From an uncultured Victivallales bacterium (GTDB lineage Bacteria > Verrucomicrobiota > Lentisphaeria > Oligosphaerales > JAFGRS01): a stretch of DNA of 63,238 bases. The notes under the pieces are model-generated. The model had not been told where the DNA came from and ran no database searches. It was given only the letters and a program-made list of their open reading frames with translations. How positions within the stretch are numbered: the first letter of the stretch is position 1; the number at the start of each line of letters is the position of its first letter. Positions 31,260 to 39,805 of this stretch are shown piece by piece. The position numbers and the translations under genes were made by a program. The DNA lies in assembly GCA_903837355.1 (NCBI GenBank), contig CAILUI010000338.1, forward strand, positions 1 through 63,238. Reading direction: 5' to 3'.

Positions 31260-33242
31260 ATGAGTTGTGAGTGTGCCGTAAAGAGGTCGATTGATACCAT
31301 CCGTCTCCTGGCGGCCGATGGCGTGCAGAAGGCGAACTCCGGGCACCCGGGCATGCCGATGGGCTGCGCCGACTTTGCTTTCACCCTGTGGAGCAAGTTT
31401 CTGCGCTTCAACCCCGCTGAGCCACAGTGGGTAGGGCGGGACCGCTTTGTCCTCTCGGCCGGACATGGCTCGATGCTCCTGTACAGCCTCCTGCACCTGT
31501 TCGGTTACGACACCACCCTCGACGACCTGGCTCAGTTCAGGCAGTGGGGCAGCAAGACCCCGGGCCACCCGGAGTTCGGCCACACCAAAGGCGTTGAGGT
31601 CACCACCGGGCCCTTGAGCAGCGGTCTGGCCTCAGCCGTCGGCATGGCGATCGGCCTCAAGCAGTTCGGCGCTCGGCTGGGCAACCCGGAGTTGTTCGAC
31701 CAGCGCGTTTTCGTGGTGGCGGGTGACGGCTGCATTATGGAGGGCACGAGCCACGAGGCCTGCGCCATCGCCGGCCACCAGAAACTCGACAACCTGGTGG
31801 TCTTCTACGATGATAACGGCATCACCATCGAGGGACCGACCTCCCTGGCCTTCTCCGAAGACGTCGGCCAGCGCCTGGCTGCGTACGGCTGGCACATCAT
31901 CCGCATCAACGGTCAGGACGCGGGTCAGGTCACGCGCGCGCTGACCGAAGCCATGGCCACCAAGGGGCGGCCCGTCATCATCATCGGCAAGACCACGATC
32001 GCCTACGGCGCTCCCCATCTGCACGGTTCCGCCGAAGCCCATGGCGCCCCCCTCGGCGCCGACGAGCTTGCGGCCACCAAGCGCGCCCTCGGCTTCGATC
32101 CGGAACGCTCCTTCGTCGTGCCGCCGGAAGTGCGTGAGTTGTGTGACGGCCTGATCGCCGAGAAGAAGGCGGCCGCCGCCACCTGGGACCGCCGCCTGGC
32201 GGCCTGGCGCTCGGCGCAGGCTGACAAAGCCGCGCTGATGGAAAACCTGTTGGCACGGACCGTACCCGCCGATATCCTCGCACAGCTTCTGGCCGTGGTA
32301 CCGGCGAAGGAGACGGCGACGCGCAACTCCGGCGGGGTGATGATGCAGCGTGCCGCCCAGCTCGTGCCCGCCCTCACGGGTGGTTCCGCGGACCTGAACC
32401 CCAGCACCAAGACCTACCTCGAGGCGGAGAAGGACTTCACCCCCGACAACCGCAGCGGCCGTAACATCCACTACGGCGTCCGCGAGCTCGGGATGGGGCT
32501 GTGCAGCAACGGTCTCGCCCTCCTGGGGACCGCCATTCCCTTCTGCTCCACCTTTGCCGTGTTCTCCGACTACATGAAGCCCGCCCTGCGTCTGGCCGCC
32601 ATTCAGAAGCTGCACGAGGTCTTCGTCTTCACCCACGACTCGATCTTTGTCGGCGAGGACGGCCCCACGCATCAGCCCATCGAACACCTGGCCATGCTGC
32701 GCAGCATTCCAGGCATGATCACGCTGCGTCCGGCCGAGTCCAACGAAGTGGCCCACGCCTGGGCGCTGGCTCTGCAGGCGAAGGGTCCTGTCGCGCTCTT
32801 CCTGACTCGCCAGAACGTGCCCAACTTCACGGCCGAACAGGTCGCGCATCTCGAGCTTGCCAAGGGCGCCTATGTGCTGAGCGACGAGGCCGGGTTCGAG
32901 GTCATCCTGGTGGCCACCGGTTCCGAGGTCGGGGCCGCCATGGGCGCGGCCGGCCTGCTGCGTCAGGCGGGCCGCAAGGTCCGCGTCGTCTCCATGCCGA
33001 GCTGGGAGCTCTTCGACGCCCAGAGTGCGGCGTACAAGGAGTCGGTGCTGCCCGCGGCCTGCACCCGCCGAGTGACGGTCGAAGCAGCGTCGACCTTCGG
33101 TTGGGAGCGTTACGCCGGCACCCAGGGCCTGATGATCGGCCTGAACCGGTTTGGCGACTCAGCGCCCTTCAAGAAACTGGCTGAGGCCTACGGCTTCACC
33201 GCCCCGGCCATCGCCGAGCGCGTCAAGGCCTACCTGGCCTGA
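31260..33242 (+). CDS. tkt: Transketolase
   Basis: The protein has 660 aa, full length. It carries the N-terminal TPP/Mg domain (NSGHPGMPMGCA; LSAGHGSMLLYSLLHLFGYD; GDGCIMEGTSHEA), the pyrimidine-binding middle domain (HDSIFVGEDGPTHQPIEHL, where the Glu and His are functional) and a C-terminal domain. It transfers two-carbon units between ketose and aldose phosphates in the cytoplasmic pentose-phosphate pathway. The ATG follows GAGGGG. It is separated from prfB by 66 nt and ends before a strong hairpin. Confidence 0.96.
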   Translation: MSCECAVKRSIDTIRLLAADGVQKANSGHPGMPMGCADFAFTLWSKFLRFNPAEPQWVGRDRFVLSAGHGSMLLYSLLHLFGYDTTLDDLAQFRQWGSKTPGHPEFGHTKGVEVTTGPLSSGLASAVGMAIGLKQFGARLGNPELFDQRVFVVAGDGCIMEGTSHEACAIAGHQKLDNLVVFYDDNGITIEGPTSLAFSEDVGQRLAAYGWHIIRINGQDAGQVTRALTEAMATKGRPVIIIGKTTIAYGAPHLHGSAEAHGAPLGADELAATKRALGFDPERSFVVPPEVRELCDGLIAEKKAAAATWDRRLAAWRSAQADKAALMENLLARTVPADILAQLLAVVPAKETATRNSGGVMMQRAAQLVPALTGGSADLNPSTKTYLEAEKDFTPDNRSGRNIHYGVRELGMGLCSNGLALLGTAIPFCSTFAVFSDYMKPALRLAAIQKLHEVFVFTHDSIFVGEDGPTHQPIEHLAMLRSIPGMITLRPAESNEVAHAWALALQAKGPVALFLTRQNVPNFTAEQVAHLELAKGAYVLSDEAGFEVILVATGSEVGAAMGAAGLLRQAGRKVRVVSMPSWELFDAQSAAYKESVLPAACTRRVTVEAASTFGWERYAGTQGLMIGLNRFGDSAPFKKLAEAYGFTAPAIAERVKAYLA

Positions 33243-33268
33243 GCCAGGGGCCTGGGGTTCGCAAGTGA

Positions 33269-33301
33269 CGGCGCGCCACCGCTTTCAAGGGTGGCGCGCC
33301 G
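33269..33301. terminator. Strong hairpin between convergent genes
   Basis: CGGCGCGCCACC and GGTGGCGCGCCG form a perfect 12-bp stem with a 9-nt loop (GCTTTCAAG). It lies 27 nt after the tkt stop and 18 nt beyond the - strand operon end, so it may serve both. There is no long U-run, only a short CCTTTCC on the + side. Confidence 0.65.
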
Positions 33302-33318
33302 CTGCCTTTCCGGCACCC

Positions 33319-35964
33319 TCAGGGCCGGCGCAGGCGCACCATCTCCGTCGCCTGCGGCCCGAGTGTGAGGCTCATCGTGCCTGCGGTTATGGCCAGGGCA
33401 TTGCCGGTCAGGACCGAGGTCCCGCCGGCGCCTTCCAGAGCGAGTGCCGGGAGGTCGATGCTAAGGGTGGCGGCAACCGCCTCCTGGGCGGGATTGTGCA
33501 GGACCAGGAAGACCTCTGGCGCCGTCCCGAAGCGTTCGACGCGCAGGCTGGCCGGCTCGACGCGGGCCAGCGTGAGCGGTTCCCAGCCGGCTTGGGCCAA
33601 CTGCTGCAGGGGCCCCGTTAGGCGCTGCATGGCGGCCACGTCGTTGCCATGGCCGGGGAAGATGCCGTGCAGCAGGTGCCACGGCAACTCCCACGCGGGG
33701 CGGGGAGTGTACGGCAGGTCCGTACAGGGTTTGCGGTAGGCGATGGCGCGGATGAACTCCGGATCGGCGAACTGCGTGTGCTCGGCGCCGAAGACGTCGA
33801 GGTAGGGGGCCGCGAAGGTCAGCCAGGCTGGGGTGGTGCCCCACGAGCAGTTGGCCATCAGCACCAGCCCGCGGCCGTGCATGGCCTGCGCCAGGTCGTG
33901 GACCCACTCCAGCGAGCCCCAGACCGCGGGCTGCACCGGGACCTGCTCCGCGGCGGAGAAACAGAGCGGCAGGCGCGAGCTGCGGAAGTGTTCCCGCCGG
34001 TAGTTGGCTCGGCTCGACTGACCGTAGCCGCAGAATGAGTCCAGGCCGATGCCATCGTAGTGCACGCCGGCCTGGGTGGCGCCGGCGAGGGCCGGCTCGA
34101 GGATGTCGGCGAGGTTGAAGGCGCCCTTGCCGGCGGGGAGGTCGGGGGCCAGGTTGCAGCCGAGGATGGCGCCCCACTTGCTCTTCTGCATCCAGTCGAA
34201 CTGGCCGATGGTGCAGTAGGGCTGGTTGTCGGCGTCGAGCTGCAGGGAACGGGTCACGACCTGGGCCGTGTTGCGGATGCGCTCGCGTGGCGGCGCCTCC
34301 TTGCCGCTCAGCGGGTAGACGCGGTAGGGCAAGGCCTCGACGGCGGCCAGTTCCGCGGCGTCGCCGTCGGTCAGGCGCCGTAGGCGTCCGAGCACCTCAT
34401 CCACGCGTGGCGCGCGGTCGAAGTCCTCCATGGTCTGCTGATAGGTCTCCGGTTCGATGTAGTACAGCGCCAGCGGGCCGTTGGCGTTGTCCCACCTGAC
34501 GGCATCGTGGTTAAGGGGCCCCCAGTGGAAGGCGAAGCCGGCCTCCAGGGCACCGGCCGTCTTCGCCATGTCGCCCCATACATACCAACCCCCCTGGCGG
34601 GGAGCGCGGACGGTAAAGAAGTCCGGAAACAGCGTGTAGTAGCGCTGCAGTGCCGCGCGGAAGCCCCAGGCCGGGTCATGCCGGTAGAGGACGACGTGGA
34701 ACGGCGCGGTGGCGAGGGCACGGCCGTCGGCGGCGGTCTCGGGGATCAGGGCGACGTCGGCGGCGATGTAGAAGAGCCCCAGGCCGGGGTTGCAGGCGAT
34801 GCGGTGCACCACGGGCTCGTCCATACGCACGGCCAGGGTCAGGCCGGCACGGCCGGGGAGGGTGACGGCGCCGAGGGGGTACTTGGAGTGCGCGCCGTTG
34901 GTGCCGTAGTCGAGGCCGGTCTCGAGGTTGGAGTACTCCTCGGTGCGGCCCTGCGCGGCCCGCGCCGCGGCGACGCTGTCCCACCACTGCCAGGGCCCGG
35001 CGCTCAGGGGCAGGGCGAAGTACACGGTCACCGCCCGGTCCTGGCCGCGCCGGTCGGTGATGGTACCGCGGATGTCGATGGTGCCACCGGTGCCCTTGAT
35101 CTCGGCCTTGAGGTCGAGGCCCAGGGCTTCCAGCCGGGCGTCCTGGCGGGCCGAGTTCGGGCCGGCCGTGAAGGTGCCGCCGGCCGCAACCGGCGGCTGG
35201 TCGGTGGCCGCGTCGCGGACCAGCAGGCCGGTCGGGGCGCTGGTCGCGGTGCCGACGGCGACGCCATCGATCTCGGCCACGGTTCCGGCAGGGCTGAGCT
35301 GCAGACGGAGGCCGTCATCGGTAGCCACCGGCAACGCCGGCTGGAGGGGCGCCGCGGGCCCTGCCGGGGCAGCCGCCAAGGCCGATCTCGCGTAGATCAC
35401 CGTGTCGAAAACCGCGGCGGTCTCGCCGACGCCCTCGACGGCAAGCTCGGCGAACTCCCAGCGGCACGAGTGCGCCTGGCCGGGCGGGACGGAGTAGAGG
35501 TAGAGATCCAGTTGGCGGATGGCGGTGCGCTGGATGGAGAGCAGCCACGCGTTGATGTCGACCCAGCGGTTCACCGGCACCGTGCGGGCGATCGTCTGTT
35601 GGGTCATCGGCCGCTCGGCCAGGTCCTCGCGCCGGGTCTTGGCATCGTAGAAGACGAAAGCCAGGGTCTGCGAGCGCACCGTCGGATCGGTGCTGGTGAC
35701 CCGCAGTCGGCAGCGCAGGCGCGAAAACGAACTCAGATCCGTGGCGGTATCCCAACTGCGGCGTAGCTTCGGGTAGCACTCCGGTCCGCCATCGGTGCCG
35801 ATGCTGACCGCGAGTCGGGCCTCCGGCGTCGGCGCCACCGCCATCGTGGTCCCGCCGCGATCGACGCCTCCCGACCACGGCGCCACGCCGATCAGATCCA
35901 CCTGCTCGGCCTGCACTGCCAGGACCGCGGCGAACAGTGCCGCCGCGAACGTCGTGTGTCTCAT
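33319..35964 (-). CDS. Secreted TIM-barrel protein, probable glycosidase (family not recognised)
   Basis: The protein has 881 aa with a signal peptide (RHTTFAAALFAAVLAVQA). A beta-rich N-terminal half is followed by a domain resembling a galactosidase supersandwich (VTVYFALPLSAGPWQWWDS; LPGRAGLTLAVRMDEP) and a TIM-barrel-like region from about 500 (AGVHYDGIGLDSFCGYG; GLVLMANCSWGTTPAW; DVFGAEHTQFADPEF). The last domain is a small beta-sandwich. The Asp in GIGLDSF could be catalytic. ATG 35964 is chosen because a GGGGG run lies 5 nt upstream and the signal peptide starts there. It is the last gene of the - strand carbohydrate operon. Confidence 0.65.
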   Translation of the reverse strand: MRHTTFAAALFAAVLAVQAEQVDLIGVAPWSGGVDRGGTTMAVAPTPEARLAVSIGTDGGPECYPKLRRSWDTATDLSSFSRLRCRLRVTSTDPTVRSQTLAFVFYDAKTRREDLAERPMTQQTIARTVPVNRWVDINAWLLSIQRTAIRQLDLYLYSVPPGQAHSCRWEFAELAVEGVGETAAVFDTVIYARSALAAAPAGPAAPLQPALPVATDDGLRLQLSPAGTVAEIDGVAVGTATSAPTGLLVRDAATDQPPVAAGGTFTAGPNSARQDARLEALGLDLKAEIKGTGGTIDIRGTITDRRGQDRAVTVYFALPLSAGPWQWWDSVAAARAAQGRTEEYSNLETGLDYGTNGAHSKYPLGAVTLPGRAGLTLAVRMDEPVVHRIACNPGLGLFYIAADVALIPETAADGRALATAPFHVVLYRHDPAWGFRAALQRYYTLFPDFFTVRAPRQGGWYVWGDMAKTAGALEAGFAFHWGPLNHDAVRWDNANGPLALYYIEPETYQQTMEDFDRAPRVDEVLGRLRRLTDGDAAELAAVEALPYRVYPLSGKEAPPRERIRNTAQVVTRSLQLDADNQPYCTIGQFDWMQKSKWGAILGCNLAPDLPAGKGAFNLADILEPALAGATQAGVHYDGIGLDSFCGYGQSSRANYRREHFRSSRLPLCFSAAEQVPVQPAVWGSLEWVHDLAQAMHGRGLVLMANCSWGTTPAWLTFAAPYLDVFGAEHTQFADPEFIRAIAYRKPCTDLPYTPRPAWELPWHLLHGIFPGHGNDVAAMQRLTGPLQQLAQAGWEPLTLARVEPASLRVERFGTAPEVFLVLHNPAQEAVAATLSIDLPALALEGAGGTSVLTGNALAITAGTMSLTLGPQATEMVRLRRP

Positions 35965-36142
35965 GGGAACCCCCATTGCCAGCGTCCGCCCCCGGCTGCG
36001 ACCGGGCCCGTCCCGCCGCAGCCCAGCGCACACCCTAATGCCCGACTGCCGCCGCGCCAGCAGGCCGCCCCCGTCCCCATGGCTGCCTGGGGGAAGCTTC
36101 GCTGAGGCTGGCGTCGCCGTGAGCCTGAAGCCGGCGGTCGGC

Positions 36143-37390
36143 CTACTGGCCCGGTGGGGCGGGAGCTTCGAGCCGGGCCAGAGCTGAACGAGCGCCGGCG
36201 GCATCCGCGCCGGCGAGCTGGGCGGCGATGCGGTCCAGCTCGGCCGTGAACGCCGGCGTGGGTGCCGGCCGGCCGCGCAAGCGCCAGAGGCGCAACGGCA
36301 GACGCAGGTCTTCAGGCGCGGCCAGGAACTGGGGGTCACGGCTCCGGCGCTGCTTCTGCAGAACCTCCAGGTCGCGGTAGCCGAACTCCGCGGACGGTTC
36401 GATGATGGTCCCCTCCCCCCAGTCGTTCCAGGTGGCGATCTGCACCAGCGGCGCACCGCTCTGCACGGCGCGCTCGAGGCTTGACGCGAAGGTCCGTCCC
36501 TGGTCGTCCGGGATCGGCGCGTAGCCTTCCTGCGCCTTCCCCTCCTTGTAGATGTCGTGGAAGCGCGGAAAGGCGACGGGCAGGAAGAGGTAGCCGGCAG
36601 CCTGGGGCTCACGAGCGGCCTGGTAGTACGTGTCCAGGGCTGCCAGGCCGGCCTGCGGCTGGGGCCAGTCGAAGCTGCCCTTGGCCGCACTGCGCCGGCG
36701 GTGCTCGCTCAGGTAGAGAGGGGCGGCGCCGGTCGCGGGGAAGACCTGTCCCCACTCGTCGTCGGTCAAGCCATCGAAGCCGAACGACAACAGGACCGGC
36801 ACGCTGTTCAGCTTCAGGTAGGTCGGCTGCGCGAACCAGTTCGCGCGCAACCACTCGATCTCGGTCTGGGCGTGCTTGACACGATCGCCGGCGGGCAGTC
36901 GTTTCGCCTCCACCAGCCGCGGGATAGTCTGGTCCTCGTAACAGATGCCGACCTGTAGCCCGAACCGTACCGCCCCCTCGAAGAGGGCGCGGGTGTTCCG
37001 GTGCAGCGCGGGGTAGTCCAGGAAGTCCGACAGCCCATACCAGTCGACGATGGCACCATCGAGCCCGGCCAGCTTCATCAGCAGCAGATGGTATTCGATG
37101 ACCGCCGGATCGCCGGAGTCATAGGGGCCGAGCAGCGGGGTGTAGTGTGAGGCGATGTGGCGCTTACCGGCGGTGACCTGGTCCGGGTCGAAGGCGTTCA
37201 TCGTCCAGTGCCAGCCCCACTGCGGGCTGAAGGGCTTGGCCGCGAACCACGGCATGTAGTGCGCCACGACCAGCGGCCTGGCCGCGGGCTCGGCCGAGCG
37301 GGCGCTGGGCAGCGGCGCGAACAAGAGCGCCAGGATGGCACCAAGTGCCGTCGCTGCCGTTCCACGAAGCGCGCAAGGCCGGCGTCCCAT
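36143..37390 (-). CDS. Secreted glycoside hydrolase family 71/99-like protein
   Basis: The protein has 415 aa with a signal peptide (LRGTAATALGAILALLFAPL). The domain starts VVAHYMPWFAAKPFSPQWGW and continues HYTPLLGPYDSGDPAVIEYH, LAGLDGAIVDWYGL and QIATWNDWGEGTIIEPS, the pattern of GH71/GH99-like endo-mannosidase-fold proteins; the WNDWGEG motif is typical. ATG 37390 has AAGGAG 9 nt upstream, inside the 14-nt gap after the DUF4838 stop, so the two genes are likely co-translated. Substrate unknown, possibly alpha-mannan-like glycans. Confidence 0.8.
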   Translation of the reverse strand: MGRRPCALRGTAATALGAILALLFAPLPSARSAEPAARPLVVAHYMPWFAAKPFSPQWGWHWTMNAFDPDQVTAGKRHIASHYTPLLGPYDSGDPAVIEYHLLLMKLAGLDGAIVDWYGLSDFLDYPALHRNTRALFEGAVRFGLQVGICYEDQTIPRLVEAKRLPAGDRVKHAQTEIEWLRANWFAQPTYLKLNSVPVLLSFGFDGLTDDEWGQVFPATGAAPLYLSEHRRRSAAKGSFDWPQPQAGLAALDTYYQAAREPQAAGYLFLPVAFPRFHDIYKEGKAQEGYAPIPDDQGRTFASSLERAVQSGAPLVQIATWNDWGEGTIIEPSAEFGYRDLEVLQKQRRSRDPQFLAAPEDLRLPLRLWRLRGRPAPTPAFTAELDRIAAQLAGADAAGARSALARLEAPAPPGQ

Positions 37391-37404
37391 GGGCGAGTGC
37401 TCCT

Positions 37405-39768
37405 TCACCTCTTTGCCGCCTTCTGCCGTACCAGTTCTTCCAGGAGCAAGGGGCTGCCGTCGGTCTCGCCCCAGATGAGGGTGACGGGCTTCCAGACGCC
37501 GGCCATGCCCAGAGTATCATGGACGCGCACGGCAAGGGTGTTCTCGCCGGGTTTGAGGAAGGGCCGAGGGTCGAAGCGAAACGGCGTAGTCCACAGAGTC
37601 TCGACCGGCAGACCGGTGCTGGCCACGGTGTGCTCGAAGGCAAGCCGGCCGTTGATGTAGACCCAGGCCTGTTCGTCCACCGCCCCGAAGAGCAGGCGCA
37701 GGCTCTCCGGCGCGAGCATCGCCTCGGTCACCGTCACGCGCTGCCGGTACCAGCCGTAGCCGTGGTGGCCGGCAAAGCCCTGGGCTTCCCAGCCGCTGCC
37801 GGTGTCGGAACGCAGGGTTGCCCAGCCGGCATCATCCAGCTCGGCAGCATACCAGCGCTCAGTCACGCCGGCGTCGGCCGGATCCGGCTTGAAACGCCAG
37901 GCGTTGCTCAGCGGCGCACAGGACAGCTTCGCGGGGTCCAGGCGGGCCTTCTCGCGCCAGTAGGCCAGTTTCGGAAGCAGGTCAGGAGCCTGGAAAGCGT
38001 TCTCTACGTAGGTGACGCCGGCAGCGTTGGCGATGCGCTCGAAGTCGTCCGTCAACCGCAGGTACGCCGGCAGATCGCCCTGTCGACCGGCCTGCAGGAT
38101 GACGAAGAGGAGCGGCAGGCGCGCGGTGTCGATCCGCCGGCCCAGTTCGGCATCGCCCGCGGCCAGGCTGGAGGCCTGCGCCAGCAACCCCAGGCCGCGC
38201 GCGGCGAAGCCGGCGTCGACAGGGCCCTTGTAGTCCTTCTGCTCGCGGTGGCGCCGCCACTCCTTCCAGGCCCGCCAAAGCAGCTCGTCATAGTCCTGCA
38301 TCGGCGCAGCGGCCTTGCCGTAGAAGCCGTGGTTGAAATCACGGACGAGTGCTTGCGTGTCGAGCTCCGGATTCCACGCCTGCTGGGCCCAGACCCAGCC
38401 GCGCAGGTAGCTGTGGTCGGCAGCGCGGTTCTGGCTGTGCATGCATTGGTAGAAGATGCCGGTGGCACCGTGCTCCGCGTACCAGCGCACGTTCTCGGCG
38501 ACCACACGCAGGTTGAGGTTAGGCTCCATATAGGTGAAGCTCGACGGGTAGTCCCAGATCACCATCTTTGCGCCGACCTCCTGCCAGCGCTTCATGGAGG
38601 TCGAGAACTTCTCGGTTTCCCAGATGAAGAGATTCGGGTGGCTCCAGGCGTGGGCGTCGGTGCAGAGCCAGAGCAGCACATTGTCGCGCGGCCGGATCGT
38701 CCGCGGCGGCACCACCGTATCGAGATAGGCCAGGGTCGTGATGCGCACCTCCGGGAACTCGGTCTTGACCGCGTCGGCGACCAGGTTGATCAGCGTCAAC
38801 AGGGACCCCATCCGCGTGCCTTCGGCGTCGTCGATGGCCTTGCAGGAGACGCAGTCGCAGTAGTCGCGCCGGTCGTTGGGGGAGATGTCGACAATCTGCG
38901 TCTCCGGCTTGGTGCGCAGGGCCGTCAGGACCTGCTCGACGAGCAGCCGGCGGACCTCTGGGTTGGTGGTGCAGAGCTGAAACGGCTGGCGCTGGCCGGC
39001 GATCTCCGAGTAGTACTCCGGGTGGTCCTTGAAGTACGTCGCGGGCGGCATGAGAGCGTCGTAGGTGTGAACGAAGTTGGGCCAGAACCGCGGGTAGCCA
39101 CCGGCGCTGGCCGGGACCTGGGCGGTGAGGGCGTAGGTGCGGTTGCGCAGCGACCAGTCGGCGTCGTAGGCCACGTCGCCGTAGTAGGGATCACGCCGGT
39201 CCTCGAAAACCGGGCGGTAGGCGCGCAGGACCGGGCGGAAGCGCAGGGTCTCCCGACGCGGGATGACCGGATCCACCCCGGGGATGTACCAGCGGCAGCC
39301 CAGGTCCTCCTGCAGCAGCGCATAGACCGCATTGGGGAGGCCGCGCCGCGGGCCACCACCGAGGAAGAGGTGCGCTCCGGCCGCCTGGATGGCGTAGCCG
39401 TCACGGCCCAGGTCGAGCGACGGCCGCGGCAAGCCGCAGGCCGCGCGCAGGCGGGTGTCGCCGAGGCTGATGCAGGCGCCGGGGGCGTCTGCCGTGGCGT
39501 CCTCGCGCACGACCGCGAAGCTGGCGCCGGTCAGCTCCTGGAGCCAGCGCGCCAGGTCTTCGGCGGCTGTCTGTTCTGGCCCGCTGGGACGTTGCGGCAG
39601 GAGGATGGCGTAGTCGGTCTTGCCGGCCACGGCCAGCGTCAGGCGCGGACCGCGCTTGCCATGGGGTGCCAGAGCGTTCTCCCAGTCGGGATGAGGAGCG
39701 ACCCCGGCGGCGCCCGCCCAGACCGTCAGCATGACGAGGCACGCGGAGATTCGGCTGACACTGCGCAT
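37405..39768 (-). CDS. Secreted DUF4838 protein with carbohydrate-binding C-terminus
   Basis: The protein has 787 aa with a signal peptide (RISACLVMLTVWAGAAGV). Residues about 45-150 resemble the GH20-type N-terminal alpha/beta domain (AAEDLARWLQELTGASFAV; FLGGGPRRGLPNAVYALLQE). DUF4838 follows (HPEYYSEIAGQRQPFQLCTTNPEVRR; ISPNDRRDYCDCVSCKAID; TDAHAWSHPNLFIWE). Residues about 640-770 look like a galactose-binding sandwich (SLRLLFGAVDEQAWVYINGR). Such proteins are suspected alpha-glucuronidase- or hexosaminidase-like enzymes. Shine-Dalgarno AAGGGAG precedes the ATG. Confidence 0.8.
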   Translation of the reverse strand: MRSVSRISACLVMLTVWAGAAGVAPHPDWENALAPHGKRGPRLTLAVAGKTDYAILLPQRPSGPEQTAAEDLARWLQELTGASFAVVREDATADAPGACISLGDTRLRAACGLPRPSLDLGRDGYAIQAAGAHLFLGGGPRRGLPNAVYALLQEDLGCRWYIPGVDPVIPRRETLRFRPVLRAYRPVFEDRRDPYYGDVAYDADWSLRNRTYALTAQVPASAGGYPRFWPNFVHTYDALMPPATYFKDHPEYYSEIAGQRQPFQLCTTNPEVRRLLVEQVLTALRTKPETQIVDISPNDRRDYCDCVSCKAIDDAEGTRMGSLLTLINLVADAVKTEFPEVRITTLAYLDTVVPPRTIRPRDNVLLWLCTDAHAWSHPNLFIWETEKFSTSMKRWQEVGAKMVIWDYPSSFTYMEPNLNLRVVAENVRWYAEHGATGIFYQCMHSQNRAADHSYLRGWVWAQQAWNPELDTQALVRDFNHGFYGKAAAPMQDYDELLWRAWKEWRRHREQKDYKGPVDAGFAARGLGLLAQASSLAAGDAELGRRIDTARLPLLFVILQAGRQGDLPAYLRLTDDFERIANAAGVTYVENAFQAPDLLPKLAYWREKARLDPAKLSCAPLSNAWRFKPDPADAGVTERWYAAELDDAGWATLRSDTGSGWEAQGFAGHHGYGWYRQRVTVTEAMLAPESLRLLFGAVDEQAWVYINGRLAFEHTVASTGLPVETLWTTPFRFDPRPFLKPGENTLAVRVHDTLGMAGVWKPVTLIWGETDGSPLLLEELVRQKAAKR

Positions 39769-39805
39769 AGCACTGCACTCCCTTCGCTTCCGACCGCGAT
39801 GGCGA

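Noticed and set aside
35977..36690. N-terminal extension of the 881-aa barrel protein
   Set aside because: It lies antiparallel to nothing useful but overlaps the end of the GH99-like gene, is Arg/Pro/Ser-rich, and the signal peptide begins at 35964.
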